From Alphaproteobacteria bacterium (GTDB lineage Bacteria; Pseudomonadota; Alphaproteobacteria; Rs-D84): 64,000 nt of DNA. The stretch spans positions 1-64,000 of the forward strand of contig WRKW01000004.1 of NCBI GenBank assembly GCA_009777955.1. Reading direction: 5' to 3'. How positions within the stretch are numbered: position 1 is the first letter of the stretch; every line of letters begins with the position of its first letter. Position numbers and translations under genes: made by a program. Shown here in pieces: positions 52,110 to 61,251 of this stretch. Below the pieces are notes generated by a model. It had not been told where the DNA came from. It saw nothing but the letters and a program-made list of their open reading frames with translations, and ran no database searches.

Positions 52110-53111
52110 ATGTTTACTGTGATTAAAAAATTCTTGATCCCGATAAAAATTGCCATCATTTGGACGGCGTTATACTTCACAACAATTTATTCGCTATTCA
52201 TATTCATGTTCCGATTCGACCCACTTGTATTTGCACACTGGGCACGTTTATCCAATATAGTTTTGCATGGTATTCCGGGTTTGGCGTTTGGGGTTTTGAT
52301 TCTGGGAACATTGCCGATATATTTCGCGGTACTTTCGTTTATAATAAAAAATAAAAAAACGCCGGTTCCCCTGCCCTTTTGCAATGAAGAAAAAAAGAAA
52401 AAAGAAGAAAAACCAACCACACCAGAAACCGATACAGAACCAGACATAATCCTTCCGCCGGATATGCCACCAGAAATGAAAGGGCCGTACAGTCGCGCCA
52501 TGCGAAACAAAGCATTCGCACAACCACAATCCGCATACGAATTAAAATTAGACCCCAGGAAAGATGATACTATTCCCAGTCACAGCACGGAATCTTTCCC
52601 AAATCCTTCCCGGGATGACATCGTTTCCAAATCATCTTTTCCCATACCGGATTTTGACAATGTGCCGGAACTGGAATCGGATACACCGGTATTTCGTGAA
52701 ATTACCTTTGGCGGCAACGATAATGATTCCCAATATGAACAAAAAACAACAAATCCCATAGATGATAAAACAGCAGAAAAGCTTCAATCCATGGGATACG
52801 ATACCAAAACCGATGATGATATTATAATAGCAAGAAACGATTCGTCAGTATTTGCAATCGCCGTTCATTCTGATCCTGATTTTTGGATTGCCGATAATTT
52901 ACCAATATCCGATGACAGTGATACGGCTGTCTGGTTCGCAAGCGGAAAGCAAAAGCCCTCACCAATAACGGCGGTATTGGGTACGGCAAAAAAACATGGT
53001 GCGACACCGGTACTTTATCTGGCAGAAAAAAACATCATGGATCTGGACGACAGACAAAATAAATGGCAAACGGCTGGTGTACGGGTAATTGATGATCTGG
53101 CGGGGTTGTAA
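52110..53111 (+). CDS. membrane-anchored protein of unknown function
   Basis: Two N-terminal TM segments, acidic/Pro-rich linker, C-terminal folded domain. Confidence 0.75.
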   Translation: MFTVIKKFLIPIKIAIIWTALYFTTIYSLFIFMFRFDPLVFAHWARLSNIVLHGIPGLAFGVLILGTLPIYFAVLSFIIKNKKTPVPLPFCNEEKKKKEEKPTTPETDTEPDIILPPDMPPEMKGPYSRAMRNKAFAQPQSAYELKLDPRKDDTIPSHSTESFPNPSRDDIVSKSSFPIPDFDNVPELESDTPVFREITFGGNDNDSQYEQKTTNPIDDKTAEKLQSMGYDTKTDDDIIIARNDSSVFAIAVHSDPDFWIADNLPISDDSDTAVWFASGKQKPSPITAVLGTAKKHGATPVLYLAEKNIMDLDDRQNKWQTAGVRVIDDLAGL

Positions 53112-53214
53112 TCCATCCGTCATGATAAAATGAATAATGAATAATTAATGCGTCGCGCAAAGCATGACAAGGCGCGGGAATATTACAAGCCAGGTAATTC
53201 GTAGACAAATTTTT

Positions 53215-53412
53215 AACGGCAAGGCAGTTGCCATCATGACAATAATATTTTGTCACTCCGGCGCAGGCCGGAGTGGGGCTATAAAGTGCGACACAGGTAT
53301 AGTCCGGGGAAGTACATCTAATCGCACAAAATGCAACTTGGGCTGGTTGGCAACGCTTTGCGTTGCGGTTTTAAGTCCCACTCCGGCCTGCGCCGGAGTG
53401 ACAACATGCTTT
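53215..53412. repeat. 198 bp interspersed repeat, copy 2
   Basis: Near-identical to 51759-51956, same orientation. Confidence 0.92.
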
Positions 53413-53535
53413 CCGCCTTCGCTGTCGCGCCAGAGCGATAGCGAAGGGGGAAGGCATGACGGCGATTTTATTACAGTCAAAAAACTGAACTGTACACTAA
53501 ATAGAGTGTACAGTTCAGTTATCAGTTAATGAACC

Positions 53536-56232
53536 TTAAAACACTGTGACTTCTTCACAAGTTTCTTCCGACCATCCGTGCCAAGTTCTGCATGTACCCT
53601 TTTTACCGCTAAATGCGCCCCATGTCTTGCTACAAGCCGCTGTGCTTGTACAGATACGGCAGAGTTCTGTGTTGGAATTGAAAGTCGTTTTAACCAAAGT
53701 TCTTTCAGAAACACACTGCAGATTCTTTTTAAAACTAAGCCACCAGTTTCTGGTCTTTTGCGTCAAGCATACTCCGTCGGCGGGTGATGCAATTTCATTA
53801 CATTTTTGTCTTGCTTCGGCAGTCCACTTATCCTTTAATTCTCTCTGTGCGGCTTCGTTTACCAAGCTCATGATCCTGTCTCTTTCAGCTTTGTTCAAAT
53901 TATCGACTTCTTCTTGGAGTTCAATCCGCTTTGCATTAAAGTTTGTTATAGCATGCCTTAATATGGAATGGAATATAGCCCTTTCAGCTTCATCCAACAG
54001 GTTCGGGAAGTTTGCTTCGCTTCCTCCCCTTAAAGCTGAGCCTTCGCGGAATCTTGCTGTATCCCGTCCACTGACACACTGGCTGACAGTTGCATTTGCT
54101 CTAAGCCTGCCAAACGCTTCGTCTATAAGTCTTTTTACAGCATTCAATTCCGTAACTATTTCTGGCTCAAGTCCTTCGGCAGCAATAGAAACATTACCAG
54201 GAGTAACTGTCTCCCCACTCCTGACAGCAGGATTATAGCTTATCTTATCCCAATCAATATCGCCAGATAGAGTATGAAGCACATGTGGAAGAGGTGTCGT
54301 GTTACCACCACCAGCGGCCGTACCACCGCCCGCGCTTATTATCCAACAACCACCAGCCGCGCTTGTACCTGTACATGATCTCTCGGACTTTTTCAACGCC
54401 GACACCCCTATGGTTTTATTGTCTTGCGCTATCGATGAACAATCTTCACTACTTCCACATATAGTTGTCATTGCTGCTTCGGCCGCGGCTTGGCATGCCG
54501 ACAGTTGATTGTTGTCTATACCCAGCAATATTCCCTGAATCATACTTTCTATGTCTTCGACCGTTTTGGATTGAGCACCATCCCTGCACGCAACAAGACT
54601 TGCCGCCGGACACATTTTACCTATTGCATCCAAAGATAATCCTATGCATTGTCCATAATTTTCCCCACATCTATCTTCATTTTGCAGACACGATTTGACT
54701 TCTTTGGTACAACCGTCAACCCTCATCGCGCCCATTCTTGCCACTACATAATCCCAAATCCTTGATTGCGTTGGCTGCGTGTGACTTATCCCACAGTTTT
54801 GCAATGGTATTCTGCATACATCGGTCATAGTTAACGGGTTGGTAATACACATGTCATAAGAAGCTTCTTCCCGTCCCGGATCGAATCGTTCGCCGCATGC
54901 GTTTTGAAAACATTCAACTACGTTACCAAGACAGTTCTGTCTGGCTTTATCTTCGGCAATTATTTCTGCCGATTTGATAGTTGGCGCGATATCACGAAGA
55001 AAGACATCCCATACCTGGTCTTTAAAGCGTACGCATTGGTTGGTAACGTGTTCGCACAAAGGCTTTTTTGCAGAAAGAGTGTCAAACGAAGAAACCGCTA
55101 AGTCAATACTTGTACCTGGAACGCGGCGCGTAGAATTACGTACATTGCTTGTGGACAATGCGTTAGTAGTCGCGCTAATTCCGACACAGTTGGTAAAATC
55201 AGATCCGCATCCGCCATCCCCGGCCATACATTTGCGAAATTCTGCTACACAGGGACCAAGTTCAAATTTATTGGAACTTTCATACGATTCGCGTGCGGCT
55301 TCACGAACGGCACTTTGCGCCGCTTGTAATCTTTGCGTAGATTGTTGCTGGCGGGCTTTCAGGGCGTTTTCATACGCGCGGCAATTATTAGTTATTTCCG
55401 CACTATACATGGTCTGGAGCATGCGAATGTCTTTTTCACAACCGGAAATCTGCTGTGTACATATTCCGCGGACAGTAGTATGCAAATCGTCACCAACTTT
55501 TCCAGCCAATGGATCCGGAGCTATTTCATCCTCTTCTCCAAAGGCATTTATATTCCAAAGCGCGGTATTGACGGTAGAGCTGCGTCCACGATTACTTCTT
55601 GTGTTCGTTTCTTCTGTTTGTGTCGCCGCTTCTGCCAATCTTTGTTGTTCCATTACAAATTCCGCACTGGCACCCATTTCTATCATTTCGACACGTTCTG
55701 TCGCCATTTTTAAAGATTGTGCGTCAAGCTTTTCAATTTCGGCCAAAATCTTGTCCAGTTCTGATTTTCTGTTGCTGCAAATACAACGACCACCATGATC
55801 GTTATCCGTCATACAGAAACTGTCCATACAACCAAACCAACGTTCGCGACAAACCGGATCAACAACACCGGCAACGCTTGCCGCACCGGCGACGTTAAGT
55901 GCACCGCTTCCGGCCATAGCCCTTTGTGTGGTGCCGGCACGTGCGGCAGATACAGCAGGCGCGGCGGGCGCAGCACCGCTTGTCGGGGTAGTGCCACTGC
56001 GTCCACGGCTGACCGTATTGCCACCGGCAGGTGCGGCGGCAGCGGGCGCGGCGGCCTGGGACATGCCCGCAGTAACTGTGCCACTGCGTCCACGACTGAC
56101 CCCGCCACCAGCAGGCGCGGCAGCAGCAGATGCTGAACCACCACCACCCTGGGAACGTCCACGTGGTGCGGCCGCATCAGCAAAGTTAGCAAAAAGCAGC
56201 CCGAACAAAGCAAGCAAAGAAATTTTTTTCAT
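53536..56232 (-). CDS. secreted Cys-rich repeat-module protein (CMDSFC family)
   Basis: Signal peptide; Ala/Gly/Arg-rich linker with SRGRSGT repeats; VCRERWFGCMDSFCMTDNDHGGRCICSNRKSELDK; extended -10 TGGTAAAAT upstream. Confidence 0.87.
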   Translation of the reverse strand: MKKISLLALFGLLFANFADAAAPRGRSQGGGGSASAAAAPAGGGVSRGRSGTVTAGMSQAAAPAAAAPAGGNTVSRGRSGTTPTSGAAPAAPAVSAARAGTTQRAMAGSGALNVAGAASVAGVVDPVCRERWFGCMDSFCMTDNDHGGRCICSNRKSELDKILAEIEKLDAQSLKMATERVEMIEMGASAEFVMEQQRLAEAATQTEETNTRSNRGRSSTVNTALWNINAFGEEDEIAPDPLAGKVGDDLHTTVRGICTQQISGCEKDIRMLQTMYSAEITNNCRAYENALKARQQQSTQRLQAAQSAVREAARESYESSNKFELGPCVAEFRKCMAGDGGCGSDFTNCVGISATTNALSTSNVRNSTRRVPGTSIDLAVSSFDTLSAKKPLCEHVTNQCVRFKDQVWDVFLRDIAPTIKSAEIIAEDKARQNCLGNVVECFQNACGERFDPGREEASYDMCITNPLTMTDVCRIPLQNCGISHTQPTQSRIWDYVVARMGAMRVDGCTKEVKSCLQNEDRCGENYGQCIGLSLDAIGKMCPAASLVACRDGAQSKTVEDIESMIQGILLGIDNNQLSACQAAAEAAMTTICGSSEDCSSIAQDNKTIGVSALKKSERSCTGTSAAGGCWIISAGGGTAAGGGNTTPLPHVLHTLSGDIDWDKISYNPAVRSGETVTPGNVSIAAEGLEPEIVTELNAVKRLIDEAFGRLRANATVSQCVSGRDTARFREGSALRGGSEANFPNLLDEAERAIFHSILRHAITNFNAKRIELQEEVDNLNKAERDRIMSLVNEAAQRELKDKWTAEARQKCNEIASPADGVCLTQKTRNWWLSFKKNLQCVSERTLVKTTFNSNTELCRICTSTAACSKTWGAFSGKKGTCRTWHGWSEETCEEVTVF

Positions 56233-56383
56233 GGTACTCTCTTCCTGTTTAATCTTTTCTATTTTACCATAATATACGAGGTGTTTCCAATAGAAAAAAA
56301 TATATTTTTGAAATTTATACTAACAGGGCTTTTTTAGCTGTCACTATGTTGTTATCATTAAGCGGGCATGACGATGGTGTCGC

Positions 56384-56477
56384 GCTTTGCGCGACGCATT
56401 AATTATTCATTATTCACTATTCATTATTCATTCAAAAAACGGAAAGTATAACGGCTCTCTGACGAGAGCCGTTTAGG
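56384..56477. repeat. composite repeat: TTATTCA run plus ACGGCTCTC hairpin, copy 2; hairpin may terminate the rplQ operon
   Basis: gctttgcgcgacgcattaattattcattattcactattcattattcattcaaaaaacggaaagtataacggctctctgacgagagccgtttagg. Confidence 0.85.
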
Positions 56478-56492
56478 AAAACATTGGAAAAT

Positions 56493-57032
56493 TTAACTGC
56501 CGGTTGCACGGCGTTTTATTGCAACAGTCTTGGCACCGCCACTGGCTTTTGCCACCGCCCCTGAATCACGCGCAACCTTTGCCGTCGGGGCTTTTGGTGC
56601 TTTTGCCGGCATATTAACTTTTTTATCTGCGGATTCGTTGCTTTCTGCTTTTTTACCCGCTCCCTTTGCGCCTATGTCGCGTCCGACCAATTCAATTATC
56701 GCCATAGGTGCGGCATCACCATATCGAAAGCCTGCTTTAAGAACACGGGTATATCCCCCGGGACGACCGGCATAGCGTGGCCCCAAAACTGTAAATAATT
56801 TTTTTACCAATGCGGCATCCTGTAATTCCGCCATCACCAAACGGCGATTTGCGACAGAATCTGTTTTCGCACGCGTAATCATTTTTTCAACAACGCCGCG
56901 CAAGTCTTTTGCCTTTGGCAACGTGGTTTTTATCTGTTCACGTTCAATCAAACTTTTTGCCAATCCTTGGAACAATGCTTTTCTTGCATTGCAATCACGA
57001 TTGAATTTTCTGCCCTTGTTTTGATGTCTCAT
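56493..57032 (-). CDS. rplQ: 50S ribosomal protein L17 with C-terminal extension
   Basis: [45 protein letters not shown]...[32 protein letters not shown]. Confidence 0.96.
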   Translation of the reverse strand: MRHQNKGRKFNRDCNARKALFQGLAKSLIEREQIKTTLPKAKDLRGVVEKMITRAKTDSVANRRLVMAELQDAALVKKLFTVLGPRYAGRPGGYTRVLKAGFRYGDAAPMAIIELVGRDIGAKGAGKKAESNESADKKVNMPAKAPKAPTAKVARDSGAVAKASGGAKTVAIKRRATGS

Positions 57033-57139
57033 CTTGCGCTCCTTTGCGTTTATGCCCCTTTGGGATTAATTGCAATCATAACCTGGTAAAATCAGAATCA
57101 TGATTTTTAATCCATCACAAATAATTTTGCCCCGCAAAA

Positions 57140-58171
57140 TTATTTGTAAGGATCTTCGTATTTTTTCGCCAATTCCGTTATATTTTCGGGCGGCCAGCCA
57201 GGAACTTCCATACCCAGACCAAGTCCCATCGCTTCCAGCTGTGCTTTTATTTCGTTCAAGCTTTTGCGGCCAAAATTCGGTGTTTTCAGCATGTCATTTT
57301 CGGATTTCTGCACAAGCTCTCCCAGCCAGTTAATCTTGTCATTCTTTAAACAATTGTTTGCACGAACAGAAAGTTCCAGCTCGTCCACATGTTTCAGCAA
57401 CTTTGGATCAAAAGGCAAAGCTTCTTTCTTTTTATCGTCCTCTATCGGAATGTTGACTTGTGTCGGATCTTCAAAGTTTATAAACAAGTTTAACTGGTCG
57501 GTCAATATACGCGAAGCAAGTGCGATGGCATCTTCTGGCGTAACACTGCCGTTGGTTTTTACAGTCATCTCAAGCTTGTCATAGTCCATACTTTGACCGA
57601 CGCGTGTTTCGGAAACCGCAGTAGCAACATTCAAAATCGGGGAATAAATAGAATCTACCGGAATAGTGCCCAGGGCAGTATGTTCACCGCGATTGGCACT
57701 TGCCGGAACATATCCACGACCAGTGTTCAGCGTGATTTCAATATCAAGCGATGCGCCTTTGTCCAGATTACAAATTTCAGCGTCTTTGTTCATTATTTCA
57801 ACACCAGCGGCTGTTTCAATCATGCCCGCAGTCACAGTGGCAGGACCTTTGACTTTAATGGTCGCCTTGTGCTGACCCTCGCTGTGTGCTTTGAAATAAA
57901 CGCTTTTCAAATTTAATATAATATCAGTAACGTCTTCACGAACACCCGGAATTGAAGAAAATTCGTGCTGAACCCCATCAATTTTTATAGCAATGGGTGC
58001 GCAACCCTGTAACGATGACAACAAGACGCGGCGCAAAGCCGTACCTATCGTCAAGCCGAATCCTTTTTCCAAGGGCTCTGCCATAAGGGTTGCAATATTT
58101 GGATTTGCTTCATCGACTTTGACATGCAGTCTTTTCGGCTTTATCAGCGATAGCCAGTTTTTTTCAATCAT
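57140..58171 (-). CDS. rpoA: DNA-directed RNA polymerase subunit alpha
   Basis: [58 protein letters not shown]; alpha-CTD; ggag RBS supports Met at 58171. Confidence 0.96.
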   Translation of the reverse strand: MIEKNWLSLIKPKRLHVKVDEANPNIATLMAEPLEKGFGLTIGTALRRVLLSSLQGCAPIAIKIDGVQHEFSSIPGVREDVTDIILNLKSVYFKAHSEGQHKATIKVKGPATVTAGMIETAAGVEIMNKDAEICNLDKGASLDIEITLNTGRGYVPASANRGEHTALGTIPVDSIYSPILNVATAVSETRVGQSMDYDKLEMTVKTNGSVTPEDAIALASRILTDQLNLFINFEDPTQVNIPIEDDKKKEALPFDPKLLKHVDELELSVRANNCLKNDKINWLGELVQKSENDMLKTPNFGRKSLNEIKAQLEAMGLGLGMEVPGWPPENITELAKKYEDPYK

Positions 58172-58299
58172 GGTTTGCTCCATAGTTTAGTTTATTATTT
58201 TCACTTATGGAGTGATAAGCGACAAGTGACAAATGATACTGTTTTATCAATAACGACAAGATCAGTATCACTTATCACTTATTACTTGCCACTGTATTC

Positions 58300-58683
58300 T
58301 TAGACGCGACGAACCTTTTTCGGACGACAGCCGTTATGCGGAATGCGCGTGGTATCCGTAATGGTTTGGACTATAATTCCGGTGTTGCTTAATCCCCGAA
58401 CCGCGGCTTCGCGCCCGGATCCGATGCCACGCATAAGAACGTCGACGGTTTTCATACCGTGTTCCAACGCTTTTTTTGCGACATTTTCCGCAACCACTGT
58501 CGCAGCGTATGGCGTTGATTTTTTCGCGCCCTTGAAACTGGCCGCACCGGCAGTAGCCCAACACAAAACCGCACCCGATGCGTCTGTGATGGTAATGCGG
58601 GTATTGTTCATGGTCGCCAAAATATGCGCAATCCCATGAGAAACTTTTTTGGTAATTTTCTTTTTGGTGTTTTTAAGTGCCAT
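58300..58683 (-). CDS. rpsK: 30S ribosomal protein S11
   Basis: GIAHILATMNNTRITITDASGAVLCWATAGAASFKGAKKSTPYAA...HNGCRPKKVRRV. Confidence 0.96.
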   Translation of the reverse strand: MALKNTKKKITKKVSHGIAHILATMNNTRITITDASGAVLCWATAGAASFKGAKKSTPYAATVVAENVAKKALEHGMKTVDVLMRGIGSGREAAVRGLSNTGIIVQTITDTTRIPHNGCRPKKVRRV

Positions 58684-58736
58684 ACTATTTTGCCTTTGTA
58701 TTGCTGATTGCTGATTTTCTGGATATAAATCGGCAA

Positions 58737-59114
58737 TTATTTACCCTTGGTTGCCGATCCTGCGACAACAACCCTTTTGCCCTTGCGGGTGCGGGCGTTT
58801 GTCTGGGTTCTTTGACCACGCACCGGCAAACGGTTGCGATGACGCAATCCGCGGTATGCCTTTAAATCTTGAAGTCGCTTTATATTCATTTGAACTTCAC
58901 GGCGAATATCGCCTTCGACTTTGAAATTTTCTTCAATATAATTTGAAATATTGATGATATCAGTATCATTAAGATCTTTTGCGCGAAGCGAGTCCTTGAA
59001 CTGCAAGGCCTTGCATATTTGTTTCGAGCGCATCTGCCCGATACCGTAAATATATCGCAGCGCGATTTCCACACGCTTTTCCATCGGGATATTAACGCCT
59101 GCTATACGTGCCAT
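58737..59114 (-). CDS. rpsM: 30S ribosomal protein S13
   Basis: [26 protein letters not shown]...[26 protein letters not shown]; start refined to 59114. Confidence 0.96.
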   Translation of the reverse strand: MARIAGVNIPMEKRVEIALRYIYGIGQMRSKQICKALQFKDSLRAKDLNDTDIINISNYIEENFKVEGDIRREVQMNIKRLQDLKAYRGLRHRNRLPVRGQRTQTNARTRKGKRVVVAGSATKGK

Positions 59115-59280
59115 TTTTCTTTTTCCTTTGTATTGCTGATTGATGATTTCGGATTGCTGATTTGAACCAGCGGCCAACCATCATAAATCAGGAATTAATT
59201 TTACCTTTGTTGTTCCAAAAGTCAAATGATTTAGAATTAAACATGCAAATTAGCAATCAGAAATTCTAAATCAGCAATCC

Positions 59281-60597
59281 CTATACTCTAAACCTGCTTT
59301 TCTTATTCGCTTTCTTTATGACGCTGGCATATTGCTTTGCGACCAAGTAAGACTGAATCTGATTGGTGGTATCCAATATCACACCAGCGGTGATCAATAC
59401 AGATGTCCCACCGACAACTATCGGAACCCCAAAACGGGTATTAAGCACTATCGGAAGCACACACACAACAATCAGATAAATAACGCCGATAGAAGTGGTG
59501 CGCGAAACTATGTCGTCAAGGAACTTCATTGTTTGTTCGCCAGGACGCACACCCGGAATATATCCGCCCGCGTTCTTTAAATTGTTTGATGTATCTTCCG
59601 AATTGAATACCACGGCCGTCTGGAAAAACGCAAAGAACGCGATCAAAACCGTAAACATGACCATATATGACAATGTACCATATGTGAAAAATGCAGCGAC
59701 ATGTTGAGCCCACAAGGCTTCGGTCGGCAGAAACCGCAGGATAAACGCCGGCAACATCATGATACTTGACGCGAACACAGGTCCCATGACACCAGACATA
59801 TTAATCTTTATTGGCAAATAACTGGACTGTGACGCGGGCATTCCATTCGCGGCAACCTGGCGCGGATACAGGATTTGAATACGACGCTGGGATTGTTCTA
59901 CAAGCGCGATAAGCGCGACGATTCCAATTACAAATCCGACTATAAGGGCAATCATGGCGGGCGACACCTGGCCAACACTGCCCAGAGAAAATATTTTTGC
60001 AATACCACTTGGGACTTCGGCGATAATACCGGCCATAATAAGCATGGAAGCACCCTGCCCCACACCACGCGCAGTAATCTGTTCCGCCAGCCACATTACA
60101 AACGCGGTTCCACCGACCAGCGCGACCACCGTCGTTATTTCAAACAACAATCCCGGATTGACCACAGCCATCTGGCCGTTTACCGGTGCCATTGCCGACA
60201 GACCCTTTGCTATGGCATATCCCTGTATCATGCAAAGCACAATAGCCAGATAGCGGGTATATTGATTAATCTTTATGCGGCCAGATTCACCCTCTTTGCG
60301 AAGTTCCGCCAGACCTTTGCTGGTCGCGGTCAATAACTGAATAACGATGGAAGCAGATATATATGGAAATATATTCAATGCCAGAACCGACATACGGGAC
60401 AAAGACCCACCCGAAAATGCATCGAACATTCCGAACATTCCGCTGTCCCCCTGGAACAAGTGTACAACAGCCGAAGCATTAACCCCAGGCAACGGAATGA
60501 AAGATCCGATGCGATAAACAATCAATGCAACCAATGTGAAAAGAATCCGCTTTTGCAAGTCGGACATTTTGGTAAAGAGTTCTGTTATGTGTTTCAT
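59281..60597 (-). CDS. secY: preprotein translocase subunit SecY
   Basis: KRILFTLVALIVYRIGSFIPLPGVNA; multi-TM; GGYIPGVRPGEQTMKFLDDIVSRTT. Confidence 0.96.
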   Translation of the reverse strand: MKHITELFTKMSDLQKRILFTLVALIVYRIGSFIPLPGVNASAVVHLFQGDSGMFGMFDAFSGGSLSRMSVLALNIFPYISASIVIQLLTATSKGLAELRKEGESGRIKINQYTRYLAIVLCMIQGYAIAKGLSAMAPVNGQMAVVNPGLLFEITTVVALVGGTAFVMWLAEQITARGVGQGASMLIMAGIIAEVPSGIAKIFSLGSVGQVSPAMIALIVGFVIGIVALIALVEQSQRRIQILYPRQVAANGMPASQSSYLPIKINMSGVMGPVFASSIMMLPAFILRFLPTEALWAQHVAAFFTYGTLSYMVMFTVLIAFFAFFQTAVVFNSEDTSNNLKNAGGYIPGVRPGEQTMKFLDDIVSRTTSIGVIYLIVVCVLPIVLNTRFGVPIVVGGTSVLITAGVILDTTNQIQSYLVAKQYASVIKKANKKSRFRV

Positions 60598-61169
60598 TTT
60601 ATACAGCTTGCTTTTTTCCAGTATTCCTTTGTAAATGTTTCAACTGTGATTTTCCTTGCTTCGTATTCCTTTATATATCCTTCTATCAGCCACGCTCTTT
60701 GACAATCGAAACCATTTAAATCCAGTTCTTTACATTCTTTTACATAGGCTTTTATTTTTTCGATACTTTCACTGCCATTATCAAGCTTTTCTTTTAACTT
60801 AACAAGCCAGTCTTTATAATCACAGCCCATACATCTTTCAATTCTCGACCTGATATTCTGTTCTTTGATAAAATCCCTGCAACCTTTTATTACCGGACAA
60901 GTTTCAGCGATACCTATATTTGTGTGTTCACACCTTTTAATAAATTCTTCTACACCTTTTATCGAACATTCCAAAAGCGCCGTTTTAATGTGCCTGCCAG
61001 TAATATTCTTGTAACCACATATTGCCTTGCAAGAGCATTGTTCTTTTTCCAATTTCCGCTTCCTATCTGCGTTGCCCGATTTGCGAGAGCCAAGCCAACA
61101 TTTCCAGCTTCCCAAGGCAATCATCCATGCGCCTTTCGCAAAATTTTTTACCAAACCGCGCTTTTGCAT
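60594..61169 (-). CDS. Cys-rich ORF of unknown function inserted between rplO and secY
   Basis: ATGA overlap with secY start; CSCKAICGYKN...CEHTNIGIAETCPVIKGCRDF...CMGCDYKDW. Confidence 0.55.
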   Translation of the reverse strand: MQKRGLVKNFAKGAWMIALGSWKCWLGSRKSGNADRKRKLEKEQCSCKAICGYKNITGRHIKTALLECSIKGVEEFIKRCEHTNIGIAETCPVIKGCRDFIKEQNIRSRIERCMGCDYKDWLVKLKEKLDNGSESIEKIKAYVKECKELDLNGFDCQRAWLIEGYIKEYEARKITVETFTKEYWKKASCIK

Positions 61170-61242
61170 TTCTGCTTTTATAATATTTAACCCGTTCTTC
61201 GTAAAATTCCTGTCTAAGTTTTTTATTTACAACCATTTTCAT
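61063..61242 (-). pseudogene. 59 aa overlapping ORF in another frame; may be the true N-terminus of the 60594 ORF (frameshift)
   Basis: My translation: MKMVVNKKLRQEFYEERVKYYKSRNAKARFGKKFCERRMDDCLGKLEMLAWLSQIGQRR*, starting 10 bp after rplO stop. Confidence 0.4.
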
Positions 61243-61251
61243 ACACTTAAC

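Noticed and set aside
55809-56213. 134 aa reverse ORF and overlapping forward Ala/Arg-rich ORFs
   Set aside because: Alternative-frame products of the GC-rich linker in the 53536 Cys-rich gene.
59332-59580. Forward ORFs across secY and the ribosomal genes
   Set aside because: Antisense to confidently identified housekeeping genes.
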